Source: Mayamaea pseudoterrestris (taxonomy: Eukaryota; Bacillariophyta; Bacillariophyceae; Sellaphorales; Sellaphoraceae). Taken from it: DNA of 64,000 bases. Under the pieces are notes generated by a model. It saw nothing but the letters and a program-made list of their open reading frames with translations. It ran no database searches and had not been told where the DNA came from. The position numbers were made by a program, and so were the translations under genes. The DNA is taken from positions 372,001 to 436,000 of the forward strand of contig BROI01000016.1 of the NCBI GenBank assembly GCA_027923505.1, in the 5' to 3' direction. Shown here piece by piece: positions 11,966 through 22,169 of the stretch (positions within the stretch are counted from its first letter, which is position 1; the number at the start of each line of letters is the position of its first letter).

Positions 11966-13591
11966 CTAACGCACTTGAGCTGTCCAGCTAGTCTTGCTCT
12001 TGACTTCAGCAAATGTCATGTCAGCAGCCGTGGTCTTGCGTTTGACGGGCGCCGCAAACACGTTCCAAAACCGCAAGGTTTCATCGCCAGCCGCCGATAC
12101 AACAGTTCCACCATCCGAACTGACAGCCATGTGCAAAACACGAGCAGAGTGGCCTTCGAACTCTTTGATCTTCGCCATGCTTGGATATTTCCACAAAGCG
12201 AGCTGGTTGCGAGCAAAACCATGACTTGAAAGAATCTCCTTTTCATATGGATTCCAAACCAAGGAGCAAACCTGTGAGCCAGTCTCGATCGAATTCAAAA
12301 GCGCACCAGTCTGCGAGTTCCAAAACTTGATGGTGCGGTCCGCCGTGCCGCCACCTGTCGCGAGCAAGTTGCGCTCATGGGGCGACCATGCCAGCGCCTT
12401 GACAGCGGCAAGGTGATCCGTCAACTGGAAGCGAGGTTGCTGGCTTCGACTGCTAGCACTGGCCGAAGCGTCCCAAAGGCAAAGCAGATTGTCATTGCCG
12501 CCACTTGCCAGTGTTTCGCCATCTGGATTCCAGGTGAGACCACATACCTCCTGCGTGTGACACTGCAAGGTGGCCACGGCATGCTGAGCCACGCGGACGT
12601 CATGATTGATAATGCTAGTATCTCGACTCGCACTCGTCAATATGTGTCGGTTCCAGGCCAAGGAACCGACGCGATCCGAATGTCCGCTCATGGTTCGCAA
12701 TTGTTTGACTTGGTCCACGTCCCATAATTGCGTCTGTCCACAAGACGTTCCCACGGCCAGGTGCTGTCCACCTTGCTGAATCCATGACACAGAGCTAATA
12801 TAGGTAGCTCCATCCGCGGTGCAAAGCTCCGTAATGTCGCCCGTCTCCGAGTTCCACAAATAGACTGTCTGTCCCAATGCAACAGCCAAGATATTTTCGG
12901 TGCTCCAGCTGATCAAGTTGAGGTAGTAGTCGTCCATGAGGTCGGGAGCATCCAAAATACGACAGGGCGCTGTCGGAAGACTCCGTGTGACAAGCTTGAC
13001 ATTAGTCTTTTTCGCTGCTGCAGACGCTGATGCCGAGTATAGAATGTTCAAATTGTTGACAGTGTCGCCCTTTGGAGCAGGCGCCTTGTCTTGATAGCTG
13101 AGAATGCGGCTGGATTTAATGTCGTCAACGCCAAACATGCAGTTTGAAAGGCTCGTCGTATATTGATTCTTGGTAGCATCTGAAATAGCTTTCGAATCAA
13201 GCTCTGCCGTAAGCTGTTCGACACTCAAATTCGTTTCGTCGGCGTAGTCTCGACTAGTGTTGGCGCTAGCCATTGAGCCGGATGCAGTGCGTAACAGATG
13301 CTGCGAGAGTTCCAGATTCATGCTTCCACGATTTGGAATAAAGCGATCACCTTGCAGAGATGATGAAGAAGCAGAGCTAGCAATACTTCCAGTGATACTT
13401 GGCGCACTTGTGCTACTTGCGCGTCCACCATTCGACTGGGCGCCCAGAGGCATGCGAGGGCGCTGCTCCTTTCCCTTTGTCTTGTCTTGCTGCGCCTGCT
13501 TGCGCTCCCAGCGAGACGTAACACTGCGCCCGACGTTATCAGAAAACGAGGTTTCCATGAGTGTCTCATACTCAACGACATGACGAGACAT
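11966..13591 (-). CDS. CDC20: CDC20-type activator of the anaphase-promoting complex (WD40)
   Basis: Single exon, 541 residues. The C-box DRFIPNR is at 82-88; in this family it docks on the anaphase-promoting complex. The family signature RILDAPDLMDDYYLNLISWS marks the start of a seven-bladed WD40 propeller (about 212-515). Inside it are SGHSDRVGSLAWN and THD-like blades ending LRFWNVF. The N-terminus is Ser-rich. The C-terminus ends in Gln-Val-Arg where CDC20/CDH1 proteins usually end in Ile-Arg, a conservative change in the tail that binds APC3. The sequence before the propeller fits CDC20 better than CDH1, but the split is not certain. It is divergent from the dioxygenase gene at 14237. 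Confidence 0.92.
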   Translation of the reverse strand: MSRHVVEYETLMETSFSDNVGRSVTSRWERKQAQQDKTKGKEQRPRMPLGAQSNGGRASSTSAPSITGSIASSASSSSLQGDRFIPNRGSMNLELSQHLLRTASGSMASANTSRDYADETNLSVEQLTAELDSKAISDATKNQYTTSLSNCMFGVDDIKSSRILSYQDKAPAPKGDTVNNLNILYSASASAAAKKTNVKLVTRSLPTAPCRILDAPDLMDDYYLNLISWSTENILAVALGQTVYLWNSETGDITELCTADGATYISSVSWIQQGGQHLAVGTSCGQTQLWDVDQVKQLRTMSGHSDRVGSLAWNRHILTSASRDTSIINHDVRVAQHAVATLQCHTQEVCGLTWNPDGETLASGGNDNLLCLWDASASASSRSQQPRFQLTDHLAAVKALAWSPHERNLLATGGGTADRTIKFWNSQTGALLNSIETGSQVCSLVWNPYEKEILSSHGFARNQLALWKYPSMAKIKEFEGHSARVLHMAVSSDGGTVVSAAGDETLRFWNVFAAPVKRKTTAADMTFAEVKSKTSWTAQVR

Positions 13592-14236
13592 GCTGTAATG
13601 TTGGGTTTGATGGAGGGAACGATGAAGAGAATGGGCGACGTTAGCGAATGGATCCCCCGGTCTACCTTACAATTTACAACTCTCTCTTATATCTTTTCCT
13701 TACTCTTCCAACAGGTTGCAAGAAGCGATTGCTCGCTGAACAGTTGTATTGCTGATGGGATTATTTGATCGTTTAATCGGTGTTTTCTGTTTTGTGGTCA
13801 TGGTCGATCTGGTCGAGCAGTCGAAATCGGCGGCTCGCTAAAAGAACGTAACAAAACGTGTTTTGGTATCTTTGTGACGAAATCCCCAGAACCGCTACGA
13901 CAGACAATATCGATAACTCTAACCTTAACATGCCTACAGGCGGTTTCAGCGACCCTCTTTCGCAAGCCACACACAAAATCCATCGCGAGATCGCTTCCAT
14001 CTTGCCGTTCACCCCGTGGATAGTCCGATATCTCATCGTTATCTTCTATTATTCTGCCACAATTCCTGATAACAGCGCTATTTGTTTGACCTTGTGGCGA
14101 CTGTTGAGACAATACTGATCAACAGCGTTGTGGAACATTACTACCCCGGTAGCAGCGAGATCCAAAAGTCCACTCGTTCCATTGATTTTCTGTGGGAAGT
14201 CGTTCCGACATCAAGCTAAAGCAACATCACATCAAC
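13592..14236. promoter_or_regulatory. Divergent promoter region, CDC20 / PhyH gene
   Basis: 645-bp spacer between divergent starts. Short ORFs on both strands (13773-14118) overlap each other and show no domain. Confidence 0.4.
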
Positions 14237-16889
14237 ATGCCAAAGGCAAGTACATCTACTAAGAAGAAGACCCTAGTTGCCAAGGGAGAGCGCAAGGTAA
14301 GTCATGCGCGAAACACAATGATGGGAAGGAGAGGTACAGAATATGTAGTCGACGAGACAGACTCACCGCCTCACACATGCGTATTGGTAAATCCAACAGC
14401 AACCTCGCCGCAAAACGGTTCCACTGTATCTGACGCTTCCAGACGAAAAGGCGAATTCAGCAGCTTCCCGTGTTTGGCTTGCGACGGCCAATTTGGAAAC
14501 CATTCAGGTGGCAGCTCGGCAAAAACGTCCTCCAGTGACTGGTCGCTTGACATTTTACACTCTAACATCGCCGACGGAACGTTTGAAAACTTTGCAAATC
14601 GCAAGTTACGCCATTCAACTTGCTGAGGAACGAGTCTTGCCGCTTTATGGAGGACGTCCATGGTCTTGTCACGTGGTGATCAAGGATAATCCTAAAGCTT
14701 GGTACATTTTCGATGCCAAGGGTCGCGTGCAGCCGGCAACGCTTCCACACTTGCTGCCATACAATACGATTCAAAAGAAGGCATGGAATGGAAAAAAGAA
14801 TGCGACTCCAAGTATGCGAGGATGTGCGACGTCTGCACCTCCAAAGTTTCCCAAGTTTCATGACGCTCGCGCAGACGTTTGCAGCGACGACGAATATGAC
14901 GTTATCGCGCATTTGCCTTCAGCTGCAGCAATTACCTCTACCGACTGCTTGGACCGCATGCGAGACTGGATTCTTGATGATGGATGTCAAATGACGACAC
15001 TTTCGAACCTGGCATGGACCACGGATGCGGAAACACGTCGCCTCAATGTTTCCATCAAGTGGACGAGCCCGCTTGGACTAACCTTTCGAACGCGTACCGC
15101 CGCTCATGCCGAAGCTCAAGTGCTTTGCAAACGTCAAGCGACACTGGATCGAGTCATTTTGGGCATTACGCCGGCGGGCAAGCCAGTGCCACTCAAACCA
15201 GTCGGCAAGCGACAAGGACTGACCTCTGGCAAGTGGCGATTTGAACGCGATGGATTGTGGGTGGTGGGTCAAGAGGATGAATGGCGAGTGAAGCGTCTGC
15301 TTGAGCAGTACGGCGGTATTGGCCCAGGCGAAGCGGAAACTAGTAGTGCTGCGGCAGCAGACTTGGTTAATTCCATGAGTCCATTGGCATATTATATTCA
15401 CTGCAATCGAAAGTCTCATCAAAGCTTGCGGTTGCGAGAGCTGAAGTTGCAAGCTGAACGAGAGTCTGCGTCGGAAGCGATAGCGAATTCTGTACACCTA
15501 ACAATCAACGCAGCATATACTCATGTAGACAAATGTGAAGCGACGATGGAGAGCGAAGCATCGGAATCGTCGGGAGTCTCATTACCACAGGCAATACAAG
15601 TCTCCTCCAGTGTGGTCTTAAAAAAGGCGTCATCTCAAGTTAAAATCAGTTTTACAATCCGCGAGGCAGAGACGGAGCTTCGAACCATGTGGAAGCAGCT
15701 CTCGGACGAGGAACGACAACAATGGTCGAATCAAGTCAAGTGCCTTTCTTTGACGGGCGAGACAACATCCTTGGGCGATACATCCAACGTGACGGAACCG
15801 GTCAAAGGGATTCTGGCCACCACTGCCATCGACGAGTCAATTCTCTTTGAAGAGACTGGCAACAGAGAGTCAAGGTCAATGGAGCTAGGCACTTTGCTCG
15901 TGGAGCCGGTAGCTATCAGTATACCTACGACACCGACAACGAGTGACAGCTTAGACGCGATGATTTCAGCGGCCAAAGTCTCGCCTTCACCGGTGCCTGA
16001 CGAGACCAGTACATCAGCAACCCTTTCTCATAAAGACCATTCGGAAGAGATCATGTTTCGCCTTCCACCGCAAGTCTCGAAGCATATCGACCGCGCATCT
16101 TGGCGACTTGATCAAGAACAAATCAAGCTTTGCTACGATGCCGGTATGGAACATTATGATCAAGTCATGCGAACAGTCCAGCTCCGCGACTTGCACCGCG
16201 AACTTCAAGATGGATTTGACGTGTTGCGAGAGAGAGGCCGAGGTAGATACGACATGGAACTTCCGGCTTTTGACGAGCCAGTGTTTGATTTTATAACCGA
16301 TTTGAAAAAAGCTCCGTGGATGCCCATTGTTCGTGAAATTCTAGGCAAGAATGTCATGCTTATCCACAAGGGCATGTTCCTGAGTATGCCTGGAGCGCTT
16401 CCACAACCGTATCATCAAGATGGGCTGCATCTGAATCAGCAATATCAAAAGCCTTGCCATGCGATCAACGTCTTCGTTCCACTAATCGACATGACCATGC
16501 AGCATGGCCCGACCGAGTTTTGTTTGGGTAGTCACATTCTGGGCAAGGAAGATCTCCGGAGAGAGTTTTGCGTCACTCCAGTTGTTCCTGCAGGCACTCC
16601 TGTCATTTTTGACTATCGATTGGGGCACCGTGGGCTCGGGAACACGGCAAACACTTGTCGCCCGATTGTATATTGCACATATGCATGTGCTGCCGACGGC
16701 AAGGAGTTCAGAGACTCTGTCAACTTTTCTCGCAAACGATACCGCAAGCTTGGAGATATTGTTTGCAATGAACTAACACGAGATGAACGAGCCAAGAAGC
16801 GCCGCCTTCAATTCGACGAGATATTAGACGCGGCAGGAATTGCCTCATGCAGTGCTGATCCATCGCTTACTGTTGATCAGTTATTATGA
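14237..16889 (+). CDS. PhyH-family Fe(II)/2-oxoglutarate dioxygenase with an HMG-box-like region
   Basis: There are two exons, 14237-14296 and 14400-16889, with a 103-bp intron (gtaagt...acag). The product has 849 residues. Exon 1 encodes a Lys-rich start (MPKASTSTKKKTLVAKGERK). The C-terminal third is a phytanoyl-CoA-dioxygenase-like fold. His692-x-Asp694 (PYHQDG) and His763 (LGHRGLGN) should bind iron. Arg in CRPIVYC should hold 2-oxoglutarate. In the middle, SPLAYYIHCNRKSH and, about 90 residues later, LRTMWKQLSDEERQQWSNQV resemble the first and third parts of an HMG box split by an insertion. The basic start and HMG-like part hint at a nuclear role, which is inference. The substrate cannot be predicted. 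Confidence 0.8.
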
Positions 16890-17108
16890 AGCAACTTAAT
16901 GCAATTAAAGTCGCCGACGAATCAAACCAAAGCCCGTGACATACAGTAGGTGTCTTTGTTTGGTTGCTTTCCATCACCTCACAGCTAATATCTTTAAACG
17001 TAAAATTTGTCAAGTACTAAGGTATCAATGACTACTGTCATTATTGTCTTTAATAACCTATGGTCTTTTGGTAACTGTGAGGCCCTGACAAGCTCGCGCC
17101 GTTCCAGT
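16890..17108. other. Convergent 3' ends, PhyH gene and aquaporin
   Basis: Short spacer between a plus-strand and a minus-strand stop codon. It holds both 3' UTRs. Confidence 0.4.
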
Positions 17109-18504
17109 TTACATGATTGATAACAAGAAGTGATCCGCCAAGAATGCTCCAATCGGTCCGCCAAACAGTGGCCCGACAATGTAAGGCCAAACAGCCTGAA
17201 AGGAAACACGCCATCCCCATCCACCGACAAGCCACGTTACCAGCCTTGGTCCGAGTTCTCTTGCCGGATTGAATGAGCCACCCGTTAACGGTCCCAATGA
17301 ATAGACGAGCATTCCATAGACAAGCCCCAATAAAATTGGAACAACTGTTCCAGCAATCGGAATCTTTGGATGCGTCAGGACAAAAAGCGCAAAAGATAGC
17401 ACTCCAGCACCAAACGCTTCTATGCACCCGGCGTGTATATTATTGGTGATGAGTCGGGTCGAATGAAGACTTGCGAGAATGATAAAGGCTAATGAGTGAT
17501 GAAGATGCTGCGACGACTTCTTTGACGTCGAAACGTACCTGTAATAGTCATTAAAAGCTGCGGCACTCATCAAACTCGCATCAAATCCCCTTTCCAAATG
17601 ATAGTCCTGCTCAAAACTAGCAATAGCAGCATGAAAGAGAAGCAAAGTGACCATTGCTCCCAAAGCCGCCCCCAAGACTTGCGCCATCCAGTAGGCGGCC
17701 AATTTACTTTGTAGCCGAAACTCGGCAGGTCTGACCAACGCAAAGGAAAAGCTTACTGATGGGTTTACATGACCTCCGGAAAGTGCCGCACTTGTTAGCA
17801 TGGCAATTGCCAAGGCGCCGCCCCAAATTAACGCGGTAGTTGTCGGAATGGAAGACACGGCCGTTATGATTGATGAATTACTGCTTGCGACTTCTTCATT
17901 AAACTCGGACATGCTACGATTTAAGTACAAGCTGCTCTTGTGACTCAAATGATGCTTGCCAGAGTGATGAGATGAACCTCCTCCGTATCCATCAGCATGA
18001 TCGCCTCCGCTGCTGTGCAAAATGTATAGATTGACAGCATTTGCGGCCGTCCCAAGCTGAACCAGAAGAAATGTACCCATGGTTTCGGCAAGAAACATGC
18101 TTTTGAGTGGCACTGGCAGAGGACCTTCGGATGCTTGCGCTCTATCGGCCGCTAAATTGTCTGGCAGAAGCAATTCTCGCTCTTCGTTTGGCGAACGCGT
18201 AATGGCGCCTGCAATGAAGGATGAAAAAGTGTTTACGTCATGTTAAGCAAGTCGTTTTTAAAGTTCGAGTATGCCATGCTGGCTCTGAATAAAGTGATCG
18301 ACTGAGCAATCATGCACATACGGCGTATAGCTTTTACTCACCATAGCCGGTAACAGCCCTTCCAGCTCCCTCCTCCGCTTCCTCGCCTTCCATGTTCATA
18401 TTCCTTCTTTCCTCTTGGTCGTCACCGACAAAATCACTCTCGTTGGATGCTGCAGCTCCCATGGTGATAGGTGGATTCGATTGCTGAAGATCGCGACGTG
18501 TCAT
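17109..18504 (-). CDS. Aquaporin / MIP-family channel
   Basis: There are two exons, 18342-18504 and 17109-18208, with a 133-bp intron (gtgagt...gcag) splitting a Gly codon. The product has 420 residues. Exon 1 encodes an acidic cytosolic head of about 54 residues (MTRRDLQQ start). The six membrane helices and two half-helices of the family can be followed. The first pore motif is HVNPSVSF, Asn-Pro-Ser rather than Asn-Pro-Ala. The second is SFNPARELGPR, with Glu where glycerol channels have Asp. An extracellular or luminal loop of about 60 residues rich in His, Gly and Ser follows helix 1, and another long loop with a KKSSQHLHH stretch lies between helices 3 and 4. It probably conducts water or small neutral solutes; selectivity is uncertain. 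Confidence 0.87.
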
Positions 18505-19022
18505 GCTGGTTCTGATCTTTCGAAGAAGCAAAGGCGACGAGAGCGCGACTGAATACGCGTCGGTCCGTTTCTAAGCTTCCGTGCATTTTTTCGCTCATTT
18601 CGTGCCAACTGCAGCTTCGTCTCTTGAAGTTTCAAACACTTTATTCAATTCCCTCAAGCAAACATCCCACACACGTCAACCCATCTCCCTCGCGACAACG
18701 CGAACCAAAGTCCGCACCAATAGAATGATTGGACTCGCTGGCAGAACAAAACCAATGATTTGGGTTGGACTTAACAATTCTACCGACCTCCTGCCAACAA
18801 AGCGTTTGCGTCTGCGCCGGATCAAGTAAAACTTGATGTACTGCAAGACACATGGCATTTCGCAAGATTCCATCGCGACAACTCGCCAAATAGCATGATG
18901 CTGCTGCAGTCACAAGTCAAAAGATAATGGAGATAGCGCGACTGTGTCAAGCTAAACTGATGGGTTCCTTCACAACTGTCGCAACACGGTGTTTGCACAT
19001 GCACTGCCACTGTCAATGCTGC
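18505..19022. other. Upstream region of aquaporin, no other gene seen
   Basis: Short ORFs on both strands (18581-18913) overlap and lack domains. Confidence 0.35.
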
Positions 19023-19300
19023 TCATGCTGCTCCTGCTGCCGCTAAAGCTTTTTTGTTGCTGCTGCTACGGCTGCCGCTGCTGTTGCTGCTACAGGAGCT
19101 GCCGTTGCTCTTGTTGATAATGCAGCAGCTGCTGATGATTTTGTTGCTGCTGCTGCTGCTGCTTCCAAATTTGGGGTTTCCTGCTGATGCTATTATTGCT
19201 GCTGATACTGTTGTGGCTGTAGATGCAACTATTGGTGCTTCTTCTGCAAGCGGTGGTTTCACCCTCCCATTAACTGTGTTTTGAAACCGCTGGCGAGTTG
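19023..19300. repeat. Imperfect GCT/CTG trinucleotide-rich tract
   Basis: A run of about 280 bp dominated by GCT, CTG and TTG triplets, for example near 19054-19120 and 19140-19165. It yields poly-Leu in one frame and Ser/Ala-rich peptides on the other strand, as expected of simple repeats. No gene structure is visible. Confidence 0.65.
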
Positions 19301-20229
19301 CCAATAAAGGCTCAATCCACTGTTGCTACAATGCCTATCTTGATCTTTGCACCAACACCAGACGAGCGCCTGGCAAGTTTCGCCTGCAGCGATGGCGGGA
19401 CCAGTTGGTTTAGGGAAGACATAAAACAAGTTCTTAAAGCGTCAGATCTAAAAAGGGGGGAGGCCGCTGAACCGAGTTCGATACCTCAGGATCTTCAAGC
19501 CTCGTTGCGCAAAGCTGCTACAGGTGCCCGAGGCAGCTGCTGCTCTGCTAAAGCTATCATATTTTCGGTGGTAATGCTGCTTTTGCTTAAGATTCTGGGG
19601 TTTGTGTAAGTGTCAGCTGTAGGTGCTTTGTTGCTTCAGATGTCATTTTGCTTTGTTAAAAACGCTCCTGCTATTGCTGCTTCTGGTTAAGTTCACCAAA
19701 GCTCTTTCAAAGCTGGAGCTTGTTTCGCACAATGCAATCAAGCTCGTGCTCGACTTGGAAGGTAAATCTTCTGTGAAGAATTACCTATTGACTTGTTGAA
19801 GTAAAAATTGTTTTTTTAAAACAAATAAAGCAGTGCCAAGGAAAAGAGAAACCACTCTCATCCTCAGCGACAACCCCGAATCTATGAAGTATTACATTAT
19901 ATCAATTCTGGAGCTGAAGAATTGTAGAGTTTTCTTTTATTTAGCTGATAAACCTCTGCAGCACTGCCGCAGATGATAGTGATTTGTTACATAACAAAGA
20001 AACTGCAGATTAAAGGTTTTCGTCAATAAATATAAAAAAATTTACTTGAAGTAACAAGGATATAATTTAGAATATTGTTTTCTTTTGTTAATTTTTTTAC
20101 TTTACACCTTTTCTTTGCAATATCCCAAGCTGCTACCCTTCTGGTTTTCTTTAAAAGCTGTCTTTGATTGAGCAATTGGATGCCAGTGAAGACTTACAAG
20201 CGTTGCTCTTTTGACCTGTTATCTTTGAG
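19301..20229. other. AT-rich, gene-free stretch
   Basis: The part from about 19780 to 20120 is markedly AT-rich with homopolymer T and A runs, unlike the gene-bearing parts of the window. A 103-codon ORF (19298-19609) has no domain and follows directly on the triplet tract. It is not called. Confidence 0.4.
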
Positions 20230-21560
20230 GATCTTGGATTCCAAGGAGGTGTTTCACGACGCCATGAACAAAAATGTAACAATTTGTTAACCATGCAGGT
20301 GCTCATGTTCACCAGAAGCAGGCTTTTCATTCTCGCCGTCACTGAGCTTCTTGAGTAAGGATGCAGGAGCTCATTGGATGCTCCATTGTTACATCAGTGG
20401 CACCTTCTAGGCAGATTACCCTTCTAGTGGCGCTCAGAAGGATTTTCTAACTCGTTATCACTAGGCTACTTGGATGCCATGGAGGGGTTTAACCATACTA
20501 AATGAACATACAGGACAAGGGTTTGGCCATGCAGGTGCTCATTGGAGGTTCCATTGGTGCACCAGTCGCACCTTCTAGGCAGATGCCCCTACAAGTGGCG
20601 GTTCACTGAGCTATTCTAATGCCATGGAGGGGTTTCACCACACCAAATCATCATATGGGGCAATGGTTTGGCCATCCAGGTGCTCACGGGATGCTTCATT
20701 GGTGCACCAGTTGCGCCTTCTATTCAGATGCTCCTTGGAGTGGCACTCAGAAGGTTCCTCCTTCTCGCCGTCACTGATTACTTGGATGCCATGGCGGGGT
20801 CTCACCACACCGAATGGACATATGGGACAAGGGATTGGCCATGCAGATGCTCTTGGGATGCTTAGTCGGTGCTACATTGGCGCTTCTTTGCAGATGACCC
20901 AATAAGTGGTTCTCAAAAGGTTTTTCCTTCTTGCCATCACCGATCTACTTGGATGCCTTGGAGAAGTTTCACCATGCCAAATGAATATATGGGACAAGGG
21001 TTTGGCCATGCAGATGCTCATTGGATGCTCCATTGGTGCACCAGTGGCGCCTTCTAGGCAGACGCCCCTTCAACTGACGCTTTGAAGGATTTTCCTTCTC
21101 GCCGTCACTGAGCTACTTGGATGCCATGGAGTTGTTTCACCACACCAAATAAACATACGGGGCAAGGTTTTGGCCATGCAGGTGCTCAAAGGATGCTTCA
21201 TTGGTGCACCAGTGGCGCCTTCTAGGCAGATGCCCCTACAAGTGGCGCAAAGAAGAATTTTCTTTGTCACCATCTTTGAGTTACTTGGATGCCATAAAGG
21301 GGTTTCACCACACCAAATGAACATACAGGACAAGGGTTTGGCCATGCAGGTGCTCATAGGATGCTCCGTTGGTGCACCAGTGGCGCCTTCTAGGCACATG
21401 CCCCTACATGTGGCGCTTTGAAGGATTTTCCTTCTCGCCGTCACTGAGCTACTTGGATGCCATGGAGTTGTTTCACCACACCAAGTAATCATACAGGGCG
21501 AGGGTTTGGCCATGCAGGTGCTCACAGGATGGATGGTACACAGGTGCTATAGTGGCACTT
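20230..21560. repeat. Tandem array, unit about 168 bp, about eight copies
   Basis: Landmarks such as CTACTTGGATGCCATGGAG, GTTTGGCCATGCAGGTGCTC and GGCGCCTTCTAGGCAGATGCC recur. The first landmark starts near 20465, 20611, 20778, 20945, 21113, 21281 and 21449. Steps are therefore 146, 167, 167, 168, 168 and 168 bp. The first copies (from about 20230) are the most degenerate. Copies at the right end are closest to one another. The unit is a multiple of three, and a minus-strand ORF (21070-21525, 151 codons) runs through almost three copies with a 56-residue repeating peptide containing WCGET.PWHPS and CLEGATGAP. Whether it is translated is unknown; it may simply be a satellite. Confidence 0.88.
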
Positions 21561-22169
21561 TCTAGTTATATGGCCCATCAAGTAGTGCTTAGGAGGTTTT
21601 ATTTACACGATGAGCATGGCCAACACCCCAAGTTTTGGATGCTTACTACTAAGAGGCCCCATGTCCTGGCCACTTTACAACCCAATGAGCTAGGCAACAC
21701 CTTGTTTGGGTGTACCATTGACATGAGCAAGTCTCACTTTGTGCAAAAAGGACTGCCTGTAATGTAGCCGCTGACCAAAAAAGGATTCTATACTCAACTG
21801 CTTGACACCGCTCCAACACTTAGGGGCGAGTCGCAAGCTGCCAAAGAGCTTAGCATTGATTTGCATCAAGTAAGGTGTCAGAGGTATGCTGTGATAGTAT
21901 GCCATTGTTTCAATCACCTTTGCTAAACTGCTCAGTGAGACTATTAAAACATGTGTCGCCAGCCAGCTCCCGTGGGACGTGCTGAATCACTAAACTGTAG
22001 CAAAGCATCAACGACGCCGCGTACGCCTCGTTCGCCGTATCTGGCGAGGTCTAGGCAAATAAAACCCTTGATAATGATTATTCGGGAATGCATCTTCCTC
22101 GTCATTTCTTACAGCTAAAGTATAACTAGTAATAATGTATAGTGTCAAGTTTCTTACCATCACTCATGA
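21561..22169. other. Gene-free flank of tandem array
   Basis: Short ORFs of about 70 codons lie on both strands (21552-21767 plus, 21690-21917 minus) with no recognised family. It also holds the 3' flank of the amine oxidase gene. Confidence 0.35.

Noticed and set aside
13858-14118. 86-codon plus ORF between CDC20 and the dioxygenase
   Set aside because: It is overlapped by a 104-codon antisense ORF and neither has a domain.
19054-19284. Leu-rich ORF in the GCT tract
   Set aside because: It is the translation of a simple triplet repeat, with no flanking coding sequence.
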